The notes under the pieces: model-generated
Told to the model about the DNA's origin: nothing
Database searches by the model: none
What the model saw: only the letters and a program-made list of their open reading frames with translations
Origin: Echinostoma caproni
Lineage: Eukaryota > Platyhelminthes > Trematoda > Plagiorchiida > Echinostomatidae
Reading direction: 5' to 3'
DNA length: 12,618 nt
NCBI GenBank assembly: GCA_900618425.1
Contig: UZAN01039823.1
Coordinates: forward strand, 18,719 to 31,336
Translations under genes and position numbers: made by a program
Part shown: piece by piece, positions 1 through 8,994 of the stretch
How the letters are laid out: every line of letters starts with the position of its first letter
How positions within the stretch are numbered: the stretch's first letter is position 1

Positions 1-44
1 ACGGACAAGCCAAGCAAATGCTTGATCTTCGTCGATTCCGTTTT
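1..44 (-). CDS. Putative partial exon at the window edge
   Basis: A strong acceptor, GTAACACACTCCTCAG|AAAACGG, lies 84 bp after the donor at 128, and the sequence stays open to the window edge. Phase 0, required by the preceding donor, gives KTESTKIKHLLGLS. The frame offset by two bases gives NGIDEDQAFAWLVR, which looks at least as protein-like but would need a preceding phase 1 donor. The phase is therefore unresolved, and so few bases are visible that only the acceptor is firm. Confidence 0.35.
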
Positions 45-128
45 CTGAGGAGTGTGTTACACATGTAATCAGATAGGTTTTCTGTGTGCGGCACTTTTCG
101 TGAAACATAGCGGGCCGAAGAAACTCAC

Positions 129-257
129 GAATCGTCCAACTAAAACCTGACATGAGGATATGAAAACCCGGGGGACCTTGACATACAGGTCGCGTTCGGT
201 TTCTCGGTCGGAGGAATCCGGATCAGTTGACTTAGGAATAGTCATGACAAATGGTGA
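129..257 (-). CDS. Putative internal exon (129 bp), acidic to beta-like segment
   Basis: The minus strand is open from 257 for 43 codons in phase 0. The peptide has PKSTDPDSSDRETERDLY followed by VKVPRVFISSCQVLVGRF, a charged stretch and then an alternating hydrophobic stretch suggestive of a beta strand. The donor GATTC|GTGAGTTTC is strong. The acceptor (TCTCCCAAG|TCACC) is the weak point, because AAG rather than CAG or TAG precedes the exon. An alternative acceptor at CCTAAG|TCAACT would shorten it while keeping the frame. The strand and protein-like composition match the neighbouring exons. Confidence 0.5.
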
Positions 258-432
258 CTTGGGAGATTATCTTAAAATAATTATGCGAGGTGGAAAAATT
301 AAACTGCTTAAAATGACCTTTTGGCTTTTTTTACCGTTACAACTTCAAGTGAGACCATTGTAACCTCAAGTAAATCCGCCAATCCCATTCCATTGGGAAC
401 CCTGAAGGGTGATCGGTAACTTTGATCATTAC

Positions 433-493
433 ACCACCTGATGGACCTGGTCTATCACAAAGTTCGTCTAATCGAAATGAACTAACTTCTTCA
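433..493 (-). CDS. Putative exon (61 bp, or to a stop at 337) of the minus-strand gene
   Basis: The acceptor is AATTTGGTTGTCAG|T, only 70 bp after the preceding donor. One base completes a His codon across the junction, then EEVSSFRLDELCDRPGPSGG follows. Two endings are possible. One is a donor at GGT|GTAATG (phase 0, exon end 433), which joins in frame to the exon at 257. The other is read-through to a TAA at 337-339, giving a C-terminal tail that includes MIKVTDHPSGFPMEWDW. The first is preferred because coding-like sequence continues below 257 on the same strand. The second would make this the terminal exon, and I see no AATAAA within the next 100 bases to support it. Confidence 0.45.
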
Positions 494-563
494 CTGACAA
501 CCAAATTATTTTTTAAGTGAGTCACCGAGAGTGACTAAAGAATGTAGTAGGGTGAGGTTTCAC

Positions 564-767
564 TGTTCACTAGAGACCGTTACGCCCTTGACCTGGTGCA
601 CGAGCATGAACGAAGTTGGCGATAATTGACCTCCGGTCGGCAGAGTAAGAAAGCGAGTCACATCAAAATGAATCGATAAATCTAGATGGTGAATGTTTGG
701 ATCGATAAATCGGTCATCATACCCAGGCGGGAATGGAGACATTAATCGTTGCATTAGTGGGTTCGTT
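564..767 (-). CDS. Putative internal exon (204 bp) of the minus-strand gene
   Basis: The acceptor is GGTTATTGATTTTCTAG|A, with a plausible branch point in TTATTGATT. One base completes the split Ile codon, then 67 open codons follow. The peptide contains SPFPPGYDDRFIDPNIHHL, SIHFDVTRFLTLP and a Ser/Thr-containing end (VKGVTVSSE). Two donors are possible. GTGAAA at 563-558 gives phase 2, which matches the next exon. CAG|GTCAAG at 592 would end the exon at 593 in phase 0, which does not match. I chose 564 for phase agreement, although GTGAAA is a weak donor. The frame has real-protein composition. An 18-base stretch near 683-700 also occurs in an intronic repeat. The family is unknown. Confidence 0.6.
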
Positions 768-2359
768 CTAGAAAATCAATAACCTAATGAGTAAATTCCA
801 TTTACTCCGAGGTTCCCTCGAATAACACCGCTACTTTTTAACAAAAAACGCTTGCGTGCATACTTCTGGCATCTACAAGAGCCGTAACGATGAGTCTCAT
901 ACATTGAAAAACTTAGCAGTATTCTAGCTGAATAAGAAAACTAAATTGAAATCATTTGGTTTTGGCGGAAAGTAGATTTTTCACTGTAATTCCCGATAGA
1001 CAACTCCGTTCTGTTTACAACGACAATGGCAACGAACTGACATCTGCAGCTTCTCCAAATGTCACTCACTTTCGTTGCATTATCGCCATTTCTGATTCCC
1101 ACTGCATCACAAGCTATTGGTCTTTAAAAAATTGAACCTCTGAAAAAGATTTAAATACAACTTATTTCAATGAAATCTGAAGCTACCCGGAGGTTTATGA
1201 AGTAAACTTTGTGTTTATATATTCACGTGAAAATGCTTTCTCTCTCTCCTGACAATACCGTTCCCCTGTCAATTATGCTTCTGCAAAGTGTAGTAGTGAT
1301 TACAAAGCATTATGACAAAATGTGTGCTTTTCCTGCTCCTCCTCAACCAAATCACAGAACCCGCATTCCTTCTTTGTCACCGGGTTTATCGAAGACGTTA
1401 TTTTGGTTGCCAAATTAGACACCGGTAATCGAATCCAAGCACTATGCCATGTGCATTGACTTACAGGGGGTGTGTATCCGTGACTCAATGTGCATTTGTC
1501 ATTACTGGTACTCTATTGTCGGGACCCTCTGAAGCCAGGTTGAATTAAAACGAGAAGCTCTGTAACTCCGAGATAAATCCGAACCCTGGTATCAAACAAG
1601 ACATACACCCGGTGCTCGAGAAAACTTGGAGTTCATTTTGTTTCAAATAGAACGCTCTTTAGATGAGAATAGTGCTTGGTACCCGGTTAATTCATACTTC
1701 CATTCATCAAGCAGATGACGATATCACGTTCAGCATTCAAGCACGTACTACTACGCAGTCGTGGTTCCAAGAAATGCTCTGAAATTTTCCTTTGGCTCAC
1801 TTTTCATTACTTCAGTATATGCAAAAGATATTTTTCGATTGCTTACACTTTCTCATAAACGAATGCTTTGATGGTGCTTTGCACTGGTGGTGGCCTGATG
1901 GTCACCAAATTATCACCCTCGGAGGACGAGTGTTCGAATCCCACCACCACCGCAACCTGACTTTCCCCACTTGTGCGTTGTGTGGCAGCCCTTTCTTTGA
2001 TTGACCACTTCCCACTTCCTGAAAATGATATCATTGTGCATTCCATAAAAGGAAGTAAAAATGAAAAAAGGCAATATGTACCCACCTTAGGGTAGTAGTG
2101 TGTTTTCGTCCCGCCTGGAAATTATTCATAAACCAAGAATTTCTTAAAATGAGAAAACTGAAATTTTATGTTTCAGGCCTTCCATTATGAAGGCTATCCT
2201 TCTGTTATATTTCCAAACCTGTTGTTTATGGATTTCATATTACTTTCGATTTTCTTCGTAAAGAACCCCACATATAGAACTGTCCTTCATGTGCCACTGG
2301 CCAACTACTCCATGGTCAAACAGCACCGTAAAGCATGAAGCTCAATCCTGATGCATTAC
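768..2359 (-). other. Intron (about 1.6 kb)
   Basis: This separates two phase-compatible exons. On the minus strand it begins GTAATG and ends TTGATTTTCTAG. It contains a tRNA-like sequence at 1886-1951. Its other short ORFs have no splice or codon support. A splice-like pair near 1465-1528 encloses stops in all three frames and was rejected as an exon. Confidence 0.45.
1886..1951 (+). repeat. Degenerate tRNA-like sequence, probable SINE head
   Basis: The segment has an A-box-like TGGCCTGATGG at 1891-1901 and a B-box GTTCGAATC at 1932-1940, at tRNA-like spacing. Its ends, GGTGGTG and CACCACC, can form a 7-bp acceptor-like stem. The T-stem pairs poorly and the D-arm is irregular, so a functional tRNA is unlikely. 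tRNA-derived SINEs have such heads with internal Pol III promoters. The SINE body may continue to about 2085, but I found no second copy in the window to define its end. Confidence 0.45.
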
Positions 2360-2513
2360 ATCCTCTGAACCGGATCCTTTTTCGGTTTATCTCCATTCCT
2401 ATCGCCCGCAATAAATTTAAACATTGATACATCTTCGCAGTACAACTTTTCACAAATCCGTCGTACCTTGTCTTTCTTGCTGACTGGTTTGCAGATATTG
2501 ACTTTCAAATGAA
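2360..2513 (-). CDS. Putative internal exon (154 bp), Lys/Cys-containing segment
   Basis: This exon starts with no Met, so an ATG-based ORF search misses it. The acceptor is GAACTAGTTCTTGTTTCAG|TT, and the donor is CAGAGGAT|GTAATG at the lower-coordinate end. It contributes two bases to the codon split at 7959 (giving GTT, Val), then 50 full codons, then two bases (AT). The following exon starts with A, giving ATA (Ile). Both junctions therefore agree in phase. The peptide includes HLKVNICKPVSKKDK, RRICEKLYCEDVSMFKFIAG and a basic tail DKPKKDPVQR. It looks like a compact folded segment followed by a charged loop. No family is recognised. Confidence 0.7.
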
Positions 2514-2711
2514 CTGAAACAAGAACTAGTTCAATTCGTGCTGCAGTTTATTGTTCCGTTTCGCGTTCTCTATTTTGTCGTCAACGTCTTTTTACAGAAT
2601 ATCGCATCAATCAGCCACCTTTACTTTTTATGTACGACAAAGCTAACGTGATAACGTTTTTCACCGAAGATTCCGTCCACAGTGAGCGAATACAGTGCAC
2701 TTTAAACTTAC

Positions 2712-2750
2712 TTTGCATTGGCGAAGCTAAACGTGCGCCAGTTCTCCCTT
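2712..2750 (-). CDS. Possible 39-bp microexon
   Basis: A strong donor (GCAAA|GTAAGT) lies 39 bases after CAATCAG|AAGG. The phase 1 frame is open (GRTGARLASPMQ) and keeps the phase into the exon at 2513, from which it is separated by 198 bp. The acceptor has a weak pyrimidine tract, and the segment sits next to the ATT microsatellite. It could be a cassette exon or chance. Confidence 0.25.
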
Positions 2751-2784
2751 CTGATTGTCTTTAAGCAAGTAGTTACATACTACT

Positions 2785-2786
2785 AC

Positions 2787-2820
<34 letters not shown>

Positions 2821-2821
2821 G
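2785..2821 (+). repeat. ATT trinucleotide microsatellite
   Basis: About twelve uninterrupted TTA/ATT units follow two TAC units at 2781-2786. This is a simple intronic repeat. Confidence 0.95.
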
Positions 2822-4801
2822 ATCACAATATCGTCAATCAGATTACGTTGGTCTTCAAAAGATTGATTATTTTTCTAAGGCTCTAAAAGTAACCAGTAAA
2901 TTATCTTTCGGTTCAGATATGCACCGTGTTTGTCGTTACAGTAGATGTTCAAAAACGCCACCGTCCTGCACCAACCGAATCTTCCAACCCATAATTAAGA
3001 AAACACGGTCGTATTAGGTCTAGATCATTCTCTGCAACCACGGTGAGATGAATTCAGTTGTGACATAGTGTGTAAAATTTCGGCGTTTCAGTGCGTGAAC
3101 CGCGATTAGGTATTCCAGTGGCACGTGCATTCGCACCACGATTGCAATAAACCTCAGTGGGCAACGACAATCGGAGACCAATTTGGCTCGGTCATTCCCT
3201 TTCATTCGATGAATACCTAAAGCCCTTACGAATGAACTGTATAAACAAACAAAGGTACTTCGTGAGCGGGTGACTGACAAGTTTTTTGAGGTCAAGCGTT
3301 TCAACAAATAATGATGAATGGAGAGATGCGCACACTTCTTCAGTAGCGTGACAAACATCATCCTTCGGTTGTCAGGGTTTTTTCAAGGAACTTGTTGACA
3401 ACGTTCTTCCAGGTGTATCACTAAGCCGTCGCGGTCACTGTATCCGTCCTGATCCCAGTCTGAACCGATCGGATTTTTTTCACAGTTGAAGCGATCTGCT
3501 TTCGCTTTGGCGGAATGAACGGTTAAATTCTTCACGTTTCTTGAACACTTAGACCTGACGAGTTCATCCAGATCGGGTGTGTTCTGTCATCGTCCGTTAA
3601 GTCTATCTTGCAATGACTAATAACTGTGACTTTTTTTCACGAATAGCGAGAAGTCGATACAAAGTGGAAGTCATTCCATCACAGACAAGTAATTCAGGAG
3701 GGCGTATGAGTTGTGATCCCGCTTTGTCGTTTGACCCAGTTTCCTCTGCTCACAGTGCAACTGAACCGCAGCAGAGTGTGATTCATCTGGTATGTCATAT
3801 CTGGAACAAAATTAATGGGAGGCAGTCCCTACCATTTATTACGACGCTTATAGAAGAAGCATTCGTTTATACGTTGCGTTCTAGCCTTCGTCAAAATGAC
3901 AACTGACTTAGTTGTTTGCAAATAAAAAGGTAAAAGGTATACCGAAGATGCACTGGTAACAATGTATGGCCGAACTCAAAGGGTTCGCCTTTGCCTTGAA
4001 GATTGGTGCTTGAAGGTTTGAGATGGTTCATCTTAAGTTAGTTTACGTAAAACAAATGAGTAGTGTCCAGTAATATGTTCCAGCCATTTCCCACAATTGG
4101 AATTAATTGCGAAGCAATTCCTGAAATGAGTGGGGCCAGATCACAATTTTCTTTTTTTTCACATTATCACTTTACCTACTGACTAATTTCAAGTAGCCAA
4201 ATAAAAAGTGCGCCTATGCATGCACGTTCCCACAACCACGTTGACGGTCTATCCCAATCTGAGCGACCAAGCATCATCGCACTAAGCCGAGCGACACAGC
4301 AATCGAAGAGCAGCATTTAATTGAGCTCAGTGAGCATGGACATCTGCCATACTTGTGTCTTGCATTTGCCTATCTCTGGTCTCATGCTCTTAATGCCATT
4401 GCATGAGTGGAAGGAGTAGGCCACAATGAACCCACTCACAGCTTTTCAGTTCACGCTTCATTTGCTCCATACATGAAGAATTCCTCTTTTGAAATTGAAT
4501 CAAATTCTCCATTACCCACATGTAACAAGTAGTCAGGTTTTGAAAGCTTCCAACCGAGTCATAACCCCGGAGACTAGTGTTGAGATGAGCGAGTCTCGAT
4601 GTCCGTCATGCAACCAGGGTTTTTCCCTTGTCTGTTGACGGACCACAACATGGTCCGTTCTGAGTTCCGTCATATACTTTCATTCACTCACAGTATTCCA
4701 TGTGTCCCTAAATTGATCGAATCTGACACGTGCTTAGTTGAAACTAAATTCGTCTTGATAAATCTTCACGAAGAGATGAATGAAAACGAATTGATGGTGA
4801 A

Positions 4802-4907
4802 TGTTTGGATTAGCCCATTCGGTTTTTCACAGGCACCAGACACTGTTGATGTTCGATGTGGGTTTCACTCCTTGGGAGATCGTTAATTACCCACTGTTTG
4901 TATGCAT
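4802..4907 (+). repeat. Left arm of a long imperfect inverted repeat
   Basis: This 106-bp segment is the reverse complement of 4972-5073, with only a handful of substitutions and one small indel near its middle. It is the forward-oriented part of a repeat element whose missing 3' portion appears at about 5223-5292. Confidence 0.85.
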
Positions 4908-4971
4908 TTTATTGCAATGGAAATTTTTGTGATAATGAACAAAGAGTACTGGACAGCTGTTTCGCACTAAC

Positions 4972-5073
4972 ATGCATACAAACAGTGGGGAACTAAAGAT
5001 CTCCCAAGAAATGAAACCCACATCGAACATCATCAATAGTGCCTGTGAAAAACCGAATGGGCTAATCCAAACA
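4972..5073 (-). repeat. Right arm of the inverted repeat (minus-strand copy)
   Basis: This pairs with 4802-4907 across a 64-bp spacer, so the transcript could form a long hairpin. Read on the minus strand it runs straight into the spacer (4971-4908) as one continuous element copy. Both copies share a frame beginning VWISPFGFSQA, but they diverge by frameshift after it, so coding is doubtful. Confidence 0.85.
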
Positions 5074-5222
5074 CCTAAATAAATTGATCCATTCGCACAA
5101 GGTGATAACCATCGACTGTGCAGTGCAAAGGTAAGGGTTTGAAGTCCCAGCCTGAAGAATCGCGATTCGAGTACTGACAGGGACACAAAAAGTACGCACT
5201 GCTGACGAGTTCCAAACAGGAT

Positions 5223-5292
5223 GAAACAGCTGTCCAGTGCTCCTTATTCGTTGGTTATCACAAACATTCCCATCGCATTAAAATGCTTCACA
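5223..5292 (+). repeat. Resumed 3' part of the forward repeat copy
   Basis: This segment, which includes GAAACAGCTGTCCAGTGCTC, matches the reverse complement of the hairpin spacer 4908-4968 at roughly 75-80% by eye. It is the piece expected to follow the left arm in the forward copy if an inverted copy had inserted between 4907 and about 5222. Confidence 0.6.
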
Positions 5293-5611
5293 AATACCTT
5301 ATACCATTTCGCATTTATTGTTGCCAAAAATGGGCTAGGCGTATCAAATGGTCCTTTTAGGTTATTTTTACAGTTAGGATGTATTGGGACGACCTGAGGA
5401 TAAGTAAACAGTTTTCGGGTGCTTACGACTACTAATTATCCATTTCAAAGCAATGTAACTTAGGTAAACCGTATTTGGGGTTGCTACCTGTACGAGCCAT
5501 AAAGTGGTGCCTCCTATCTATGTGTGCCTCGTTGCTACAGTGATTTATAATAGCAAAGACATCCAGGAAATTTCACTGTTTTGTTCCATATATTCCTTAA
5601 TATTGGAGGTA

Positions 5612-5625
5612 ATATATATATATAT
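5612..5625 (+). repeat. Short AT dinucleotide run
   Basis: About seven alternating AT units occur in intronic sequence. Confidence 0.8.
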
Positions 5626-6069
5626 CTTTGCTAATGGGAGGTTGATGAATAACGATGCGACGCCCAAAAAACAGATTTTCACTCAGGCACCATAAATACA
5701 ATAGACAGACGAAAATACGGTGATGAACCGAAAATATATGCTCGATACTTGTAAACAGCTAAATTTATGGCATCCACAGCCTCCAGAAAAATAAAAGGAT
5801 TCAACAAATCTCAAATGTTTGAATATCTGTGCAATACAAAAATATGTGTATACTTGAATTCAAAAAGATTTCTATGGATCGGGGGTTTACAAATAACAAA
5901 GAAGAAACACAACTGGGATTATCATATCCGGAATCCCCGGAACCCGGTTAGCCACGAGTGGACAAAGCGATAGATTCCAGCGATTTGATCAACGAGGCAC
6001 GCGCTAATGATCCACGAGAGATTGGATAGAGGACGAGAAGTGGTGGGAACAGAAGTTAGAAAATTTCGT

Positions 6070-6080
6070 GGGGGGGGGGG
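6070..6080 (+). repeat. Poly-G run (11 G)
   Basis: This is an uninterrupted G homopolymer in the large intron. It is prone to length error in sequencing and assembly. Confidence 0.85.
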
Positions 6081-6239
6081 ATAAAATCGCACAAATAAAT
6101 AGCGGCATAAATGCGTCTGAGACGATAACATCTTATCGCAAATTATTCCCATCGATGTATAAGAACAAAACGAGGAAAAAAGATTGTTATCAGTATATCA
6201 CTTCAGGTATTTACTCATACGGCATGATTGGCCAATAGA

Positions 6240-6258
6240 TCACACACACGCACACACA
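6240..6258 (+). repeat. Short CA-rich repeat
   Basis: This is a CA run with one CG interruption, in the intron. Confidence 0.8.
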
Positions 6259-6326
6259 TTTTCCACTCTACTTTTCACTACCCATTTCTAATGGCCACAC
6301 AAGCACAGCCAGCTTAGGCCACTTAC

Positions 6327-6362
6327 CAATGGAATGAATGATCAAACTATATATGCAAATGC
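6327..6362 (-). CDS. Possible 36-bp microexon
   Basis: On the minus strand a very good acceptor (CTACTCTTTATATCCCTTCAG) and a very good donor (CATTG|GTAAGT) lie 36 bases apart. Of the three frames only the phase 1 frame is free of stops, and phase 1 is what the exon ending at 7959 requires. Inclusion would insert 12 hydrophobic residues (about ICIYSLIIHSI) without shifting the frame, so it could be an alternative cassette. The short length and AT-rich sequence make chance possible. Confidence 0.3.
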
Positions 6363-6599
6363 CTGAAGGGATATAAAGAGTAGATAAGGTCCTAGCATCC
6401 CATCAACTATTTATGTTTTGAGAAACGTATTCCATTGCTAATCGCTCAGTTGATTTTTCCCGGTTGGATCATCTGATTCGCGAAACCTGGTTTGTTTCTT
6501 GCATTGGGCAATATATTCCTGAATAGTGATGCCTCCTCGTAAATTTACGAAACCGATTATAGATATCTACATATCCAGTGTCTGAGTTGACATTATGTG

Positions 6600-7030
6600 A
6601 AAATACAACTAGTTCCAAGGTTTCCGGGCCAAGGTAAGTGAATTTTATTGGGGAATTCACAACTAAAGCCCGAGCAGCGAGGCAGCGGGGCGGTGTGTGG
6701 AAACCGTGATCAATTGGTGGACGGTGTCCAGTTCATCAGATCATACGAACTCTGGACGGGAATGGAACGTCCTAGGTGTCCAAAACACTTCGATACCAAA
6801 TCCAGCCGATGACCACTGCTAGGAAGGTGTGTAGTGCGAACACCTGTTTTTGATTGGTTTGGAATCAGGGTTTCCAGTCAACTATCCAAGATGAACAATT
6901 AGTCGTTTACCAACCCAGGTGAGTCCTGGGTGCTGGTTTTTCATCCTCTCAATTCGGTGGGAAGACATATCCGTCAAGGGAGGGCAATGAGTAGGACTTC
7001 CTCAACATAACCTGTTTGGGATAGAAGGGT
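6600..7030 (-). repeat. Dispersed repeat family R1, copy 3 (inverted, diverged)
   Basis: Read on the minus strand this matches the plus-strand copies at 8995-9500 and 11380-12003 over several hundred bases. Clear anchors are the GTGAATTTTATTGGGGAATT block (near 6640-6660), the GGTGTCCAGTTCATC block (near 6723) and GGTTTGGAATCAGGGTTT (near 6858). It keeps the middle segment that copy 1 lacks. No intact ORF was seen. The ends are approximate. Confidence 0.75.
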
Positions 7031-7958
7031 GACCAGACACTACTCGTGACACCTACACCCAACCGAAGGGCGTATATTCCGATAACAAATAAAGACCCCC
7101 AGTGGATTGTATAATCAAGGCATCATCACACTACATTGTGGATTAGACTTGGGCTGAGATTCATTGCACAGTTCGGACGATTAAGTAGCACAGCAGTGCA
7201 CAATTCCAACAGCATGGAAACAAACATTATCTACAGCCTGTTCTCTTTTCTTTGCACCGCATTGTGTGTTTGGAGACAGTGATGAGACACCCAGGTTAAG
7301 CTTCTCCACCTCCCGTTTCTGTATTTGCCCAGACAGCATTTGATTGGCGGCGGCTGCACTACTGAAAACTGACTTTTCGAATGTGTAATCAACAAAATAA
7401 AATGAATGTCAAAAGACGATTATTATCTTTGCCTAAAATGTTATTGTTTGACTTAACATGTACCAGAGAATTTGTAAAATGTCATGGGTTTGGATGTGAG
7501 TTTAGTTCTGCGGGCGTTCATTCATTCTCCGTATGTTGAACACATTTTATTTCTCATAGAATCTTTGCGTGATGGCTGAAAGATATCATTGAGCAGTTGC
7601 TACATTAATGTGCTTGTCGCATTACTAACCGGAATAGACAAGTGGTTAATTCGTTACGTCTCTTGATAAGGGAATGAAGATACAGTGGTGAAAGTGGAAT
7701 AAAAAAACAGGTTTACGAATGAACAGGAGATGAGTATGTAAGGTGATTAATAGAAACTACAAGACCGGTCGTGTGCTTAGAAGAAAATCGGCTTGATCAT
7801 TCATGTACTGTTCATATACAATGATTAACTACAAGCCTGAGAAAGCTGGGGTAATAACAATATGCATTAGGAAAGTCAAAGACCATTAACCTATCATTTG
7901 AGTACAGTAGCTTTAATGGACATCTCATAGCGAAAAGGCTACTCGTACACCGACTTAC

Positions 7959-8187
7959 CAGAAGTGAAATCTACCCCTCCATCGTCTGGAAGTTTGGGAA
8001 ATTCGTCTGTCTGCTGACCGATCAGATTCAACTCTTCGATCAAAAGTGACTCTTCTTTACGCCACAAATCCTGATCCGCTTCTGTGCCGGTCCCAGAATC
8101 GAGAGCATCGCTCATCAGTAAGTGCGGAACACGTTGGGCAGCTCGATGCATTTCCCAGCACATTTCATCCGCCCCGCCATAGATCCA
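7959..8187 (-). CDS. Putative internal exon (229 bp) of the minus-strand gene
   Basis: The acceptor is AACTTTTCCTCCTTCAG|TGG, an excellent pyrimidine tract. The donor is CACTTCTG|GTAAGT-like (GTAAGTCGG). The exon starts in phase 0, matching the phase 0 end of the exon at 12083, and holds 76 complete codons plus one base. It begins WIYGGADEMCWEMHRAAQRV. An acidic and leucine-rich helical-looking region follows (LWRKEESLLIEELNLIGQQ), and it ends DDGGVDFTS. The composition is that of a real protein: mixed charged and hydrophobic residues, balanced codons and no low complexity. The EEL-rich part could form a short amphipathic helix. No family is recognised. The next exon begins with two bases that finish the split codon as GTT (Val). 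Confidence 0.75.
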
Positions 8188-8455
8188 CTGAAGGAGGAAA
8201 AGTTGAGATCAAATGGACAGTGAGAAGGACAAATGGGAGAACTGACTGCAACTTATCAAAGCGTCATTGAAGACTGATCAGTGACAGAAACGAGAAAACA
8301 AACTAGCATGTGAGCATGTTGTTTGATACTAACCAAATACAGTGAAACAGGATTTTTCAAAATCTGTAATGAGATGAAAGCTGTGAAAATGGGCAGTGAC
8401 GAGAACATCACTAACCGTAATTTCTTATCTTATTCATTCAGCTCCATTTTATTGA

Positions 8456-8647
8456 ATGCGCGAGTACGAGCAATTGGCGAGAAACAACCAACCAGAGGAT
8501 TGGTATGTGACAAAAAGAAAGGGGGTGAGGTTAGGCGGCAATGGTGGTATTCGAGCAGAAAAACTGCGGGAAAATGTGGCAGGGATGAACAAGACTCGAC
8601 TATTGTGGCTCAACCATTTGGCTGAAGCGGATCTGCTTGGAAATTGA
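8456..8647 (+). CDS. Uncertain coding-like ORF in the intron (63 codons)
   Basis: The frame starts at an ATG directly after an in-frame TGA and ends at TGA. It encodes REYEQLARNNQPEDWYVTKR and a tail with KTRLLWLNHLAEADLLGN, which has balanced protein-like composition. A good acceptor (TTATCTTATTCATTCAG) lies just upstream at 8441. However, a GTATGT donor at about 8501 suggests other splice readings in different frames. It lies antisense within an intron of the main gene. It may be a nested gene, a decayed retrocopy or chance. No family is recognised. Confidence 0.25.
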   Translation: MREYEQLARNNQPEDWYVTKRKGVRLGGNGGIRAEKLRENVAGMNKTRLLWLNHLAEADLLGN

Positions 8648-8761
8648 TCAGGTACCGGTCACTATGCAATTGCGCAGTGATTTTGTGGCGTGGTGTGTGT
8701 TTCAGAGTTCGGTCATTCCTCACATGCTAGATGTATTTCATTTGCTTTCAAACTGTTGTTA

Positions 8762-8786
8762 TATAATAATAATAATAATAATAATA
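8762..8786 (+). repeat. ATA trinucleotide microsatellite
   Basis: About eight ATA/AAT units occur in the large intron. Confidence 0.9.
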
Positions 8787-8994
8787 TCATTAATATTTTA
8801 ATGCTGAAATCGAACTGACTTAGTTCGAGTAAGTTTCATGCTTTATTCACGAACAACCTGTAGATTGAAATTGAGATGGAGAAAAGACATATGGGAACGT
8901 CGGATGACACGGTGAAAAGAATGAATCATAGAGACGTTGCAGCAAAGAAAGAAACCCTGAAACTCGTGGTCGAAATACCTCAGTCAAGAACCCA

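Larger units (their letters stand above)
2514..7958 (-). other. Large intron (about 5.4 kb), repeat-rich, with two possible microexons
   Basis: This lies between exons ending and beginning in phase 1. It contains an ATT microsatellite, a self-nested inverted repeat (4802-5292), an AT run, an 11-G run, a CA-rich stretch and an inverted copy of the dispersed repeat (about 6600-7030). Two tiny candidate exons (6327-6362 and 2712-2750) keep the phase. Stretches 3000-4580 and 7100-7950 show only short, non-compelling ORFs. Confidence 0.45.

Noticed and set aside
1465..1528. Apparent 64-bp minus-strand exon (CTTCAG acceptor, GTAAGT donor)
   Set aside because: Stops occur in all three frames between the two sites.
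2785..2821. CRISPR-like or other array from the regular ATT pattern
   Set aside because: It is a plain trinucleotide microsatellite with no spacers. No CRISPR repeat-spacer pattern exists in the window.
3020..3361. 113-codon minus-strand ORF
   Set aside because: It has no splice support in the needed phase. Its composition is not convincingly protein-like, and short plus-strand readings across it look equally plausible. The length is near the chance expectation for this window.
3613..3906. 97-codon plus-strand ORF followed by AATAAA at about 3920
   Set aside because: The nearby AATAAA is suggestive of a terminal exon, but the length is within chance, no partner exon was found and no family is recognised.
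4599..5186. Two ORFs of 95 and 99 codons, in opposite directions, sharing VWISPFGFSQA
   Set aside because: They share sequence because they lie on the two arms of the inverted repeat. The frames diverge after the shared part, so conservation is at DNA level.
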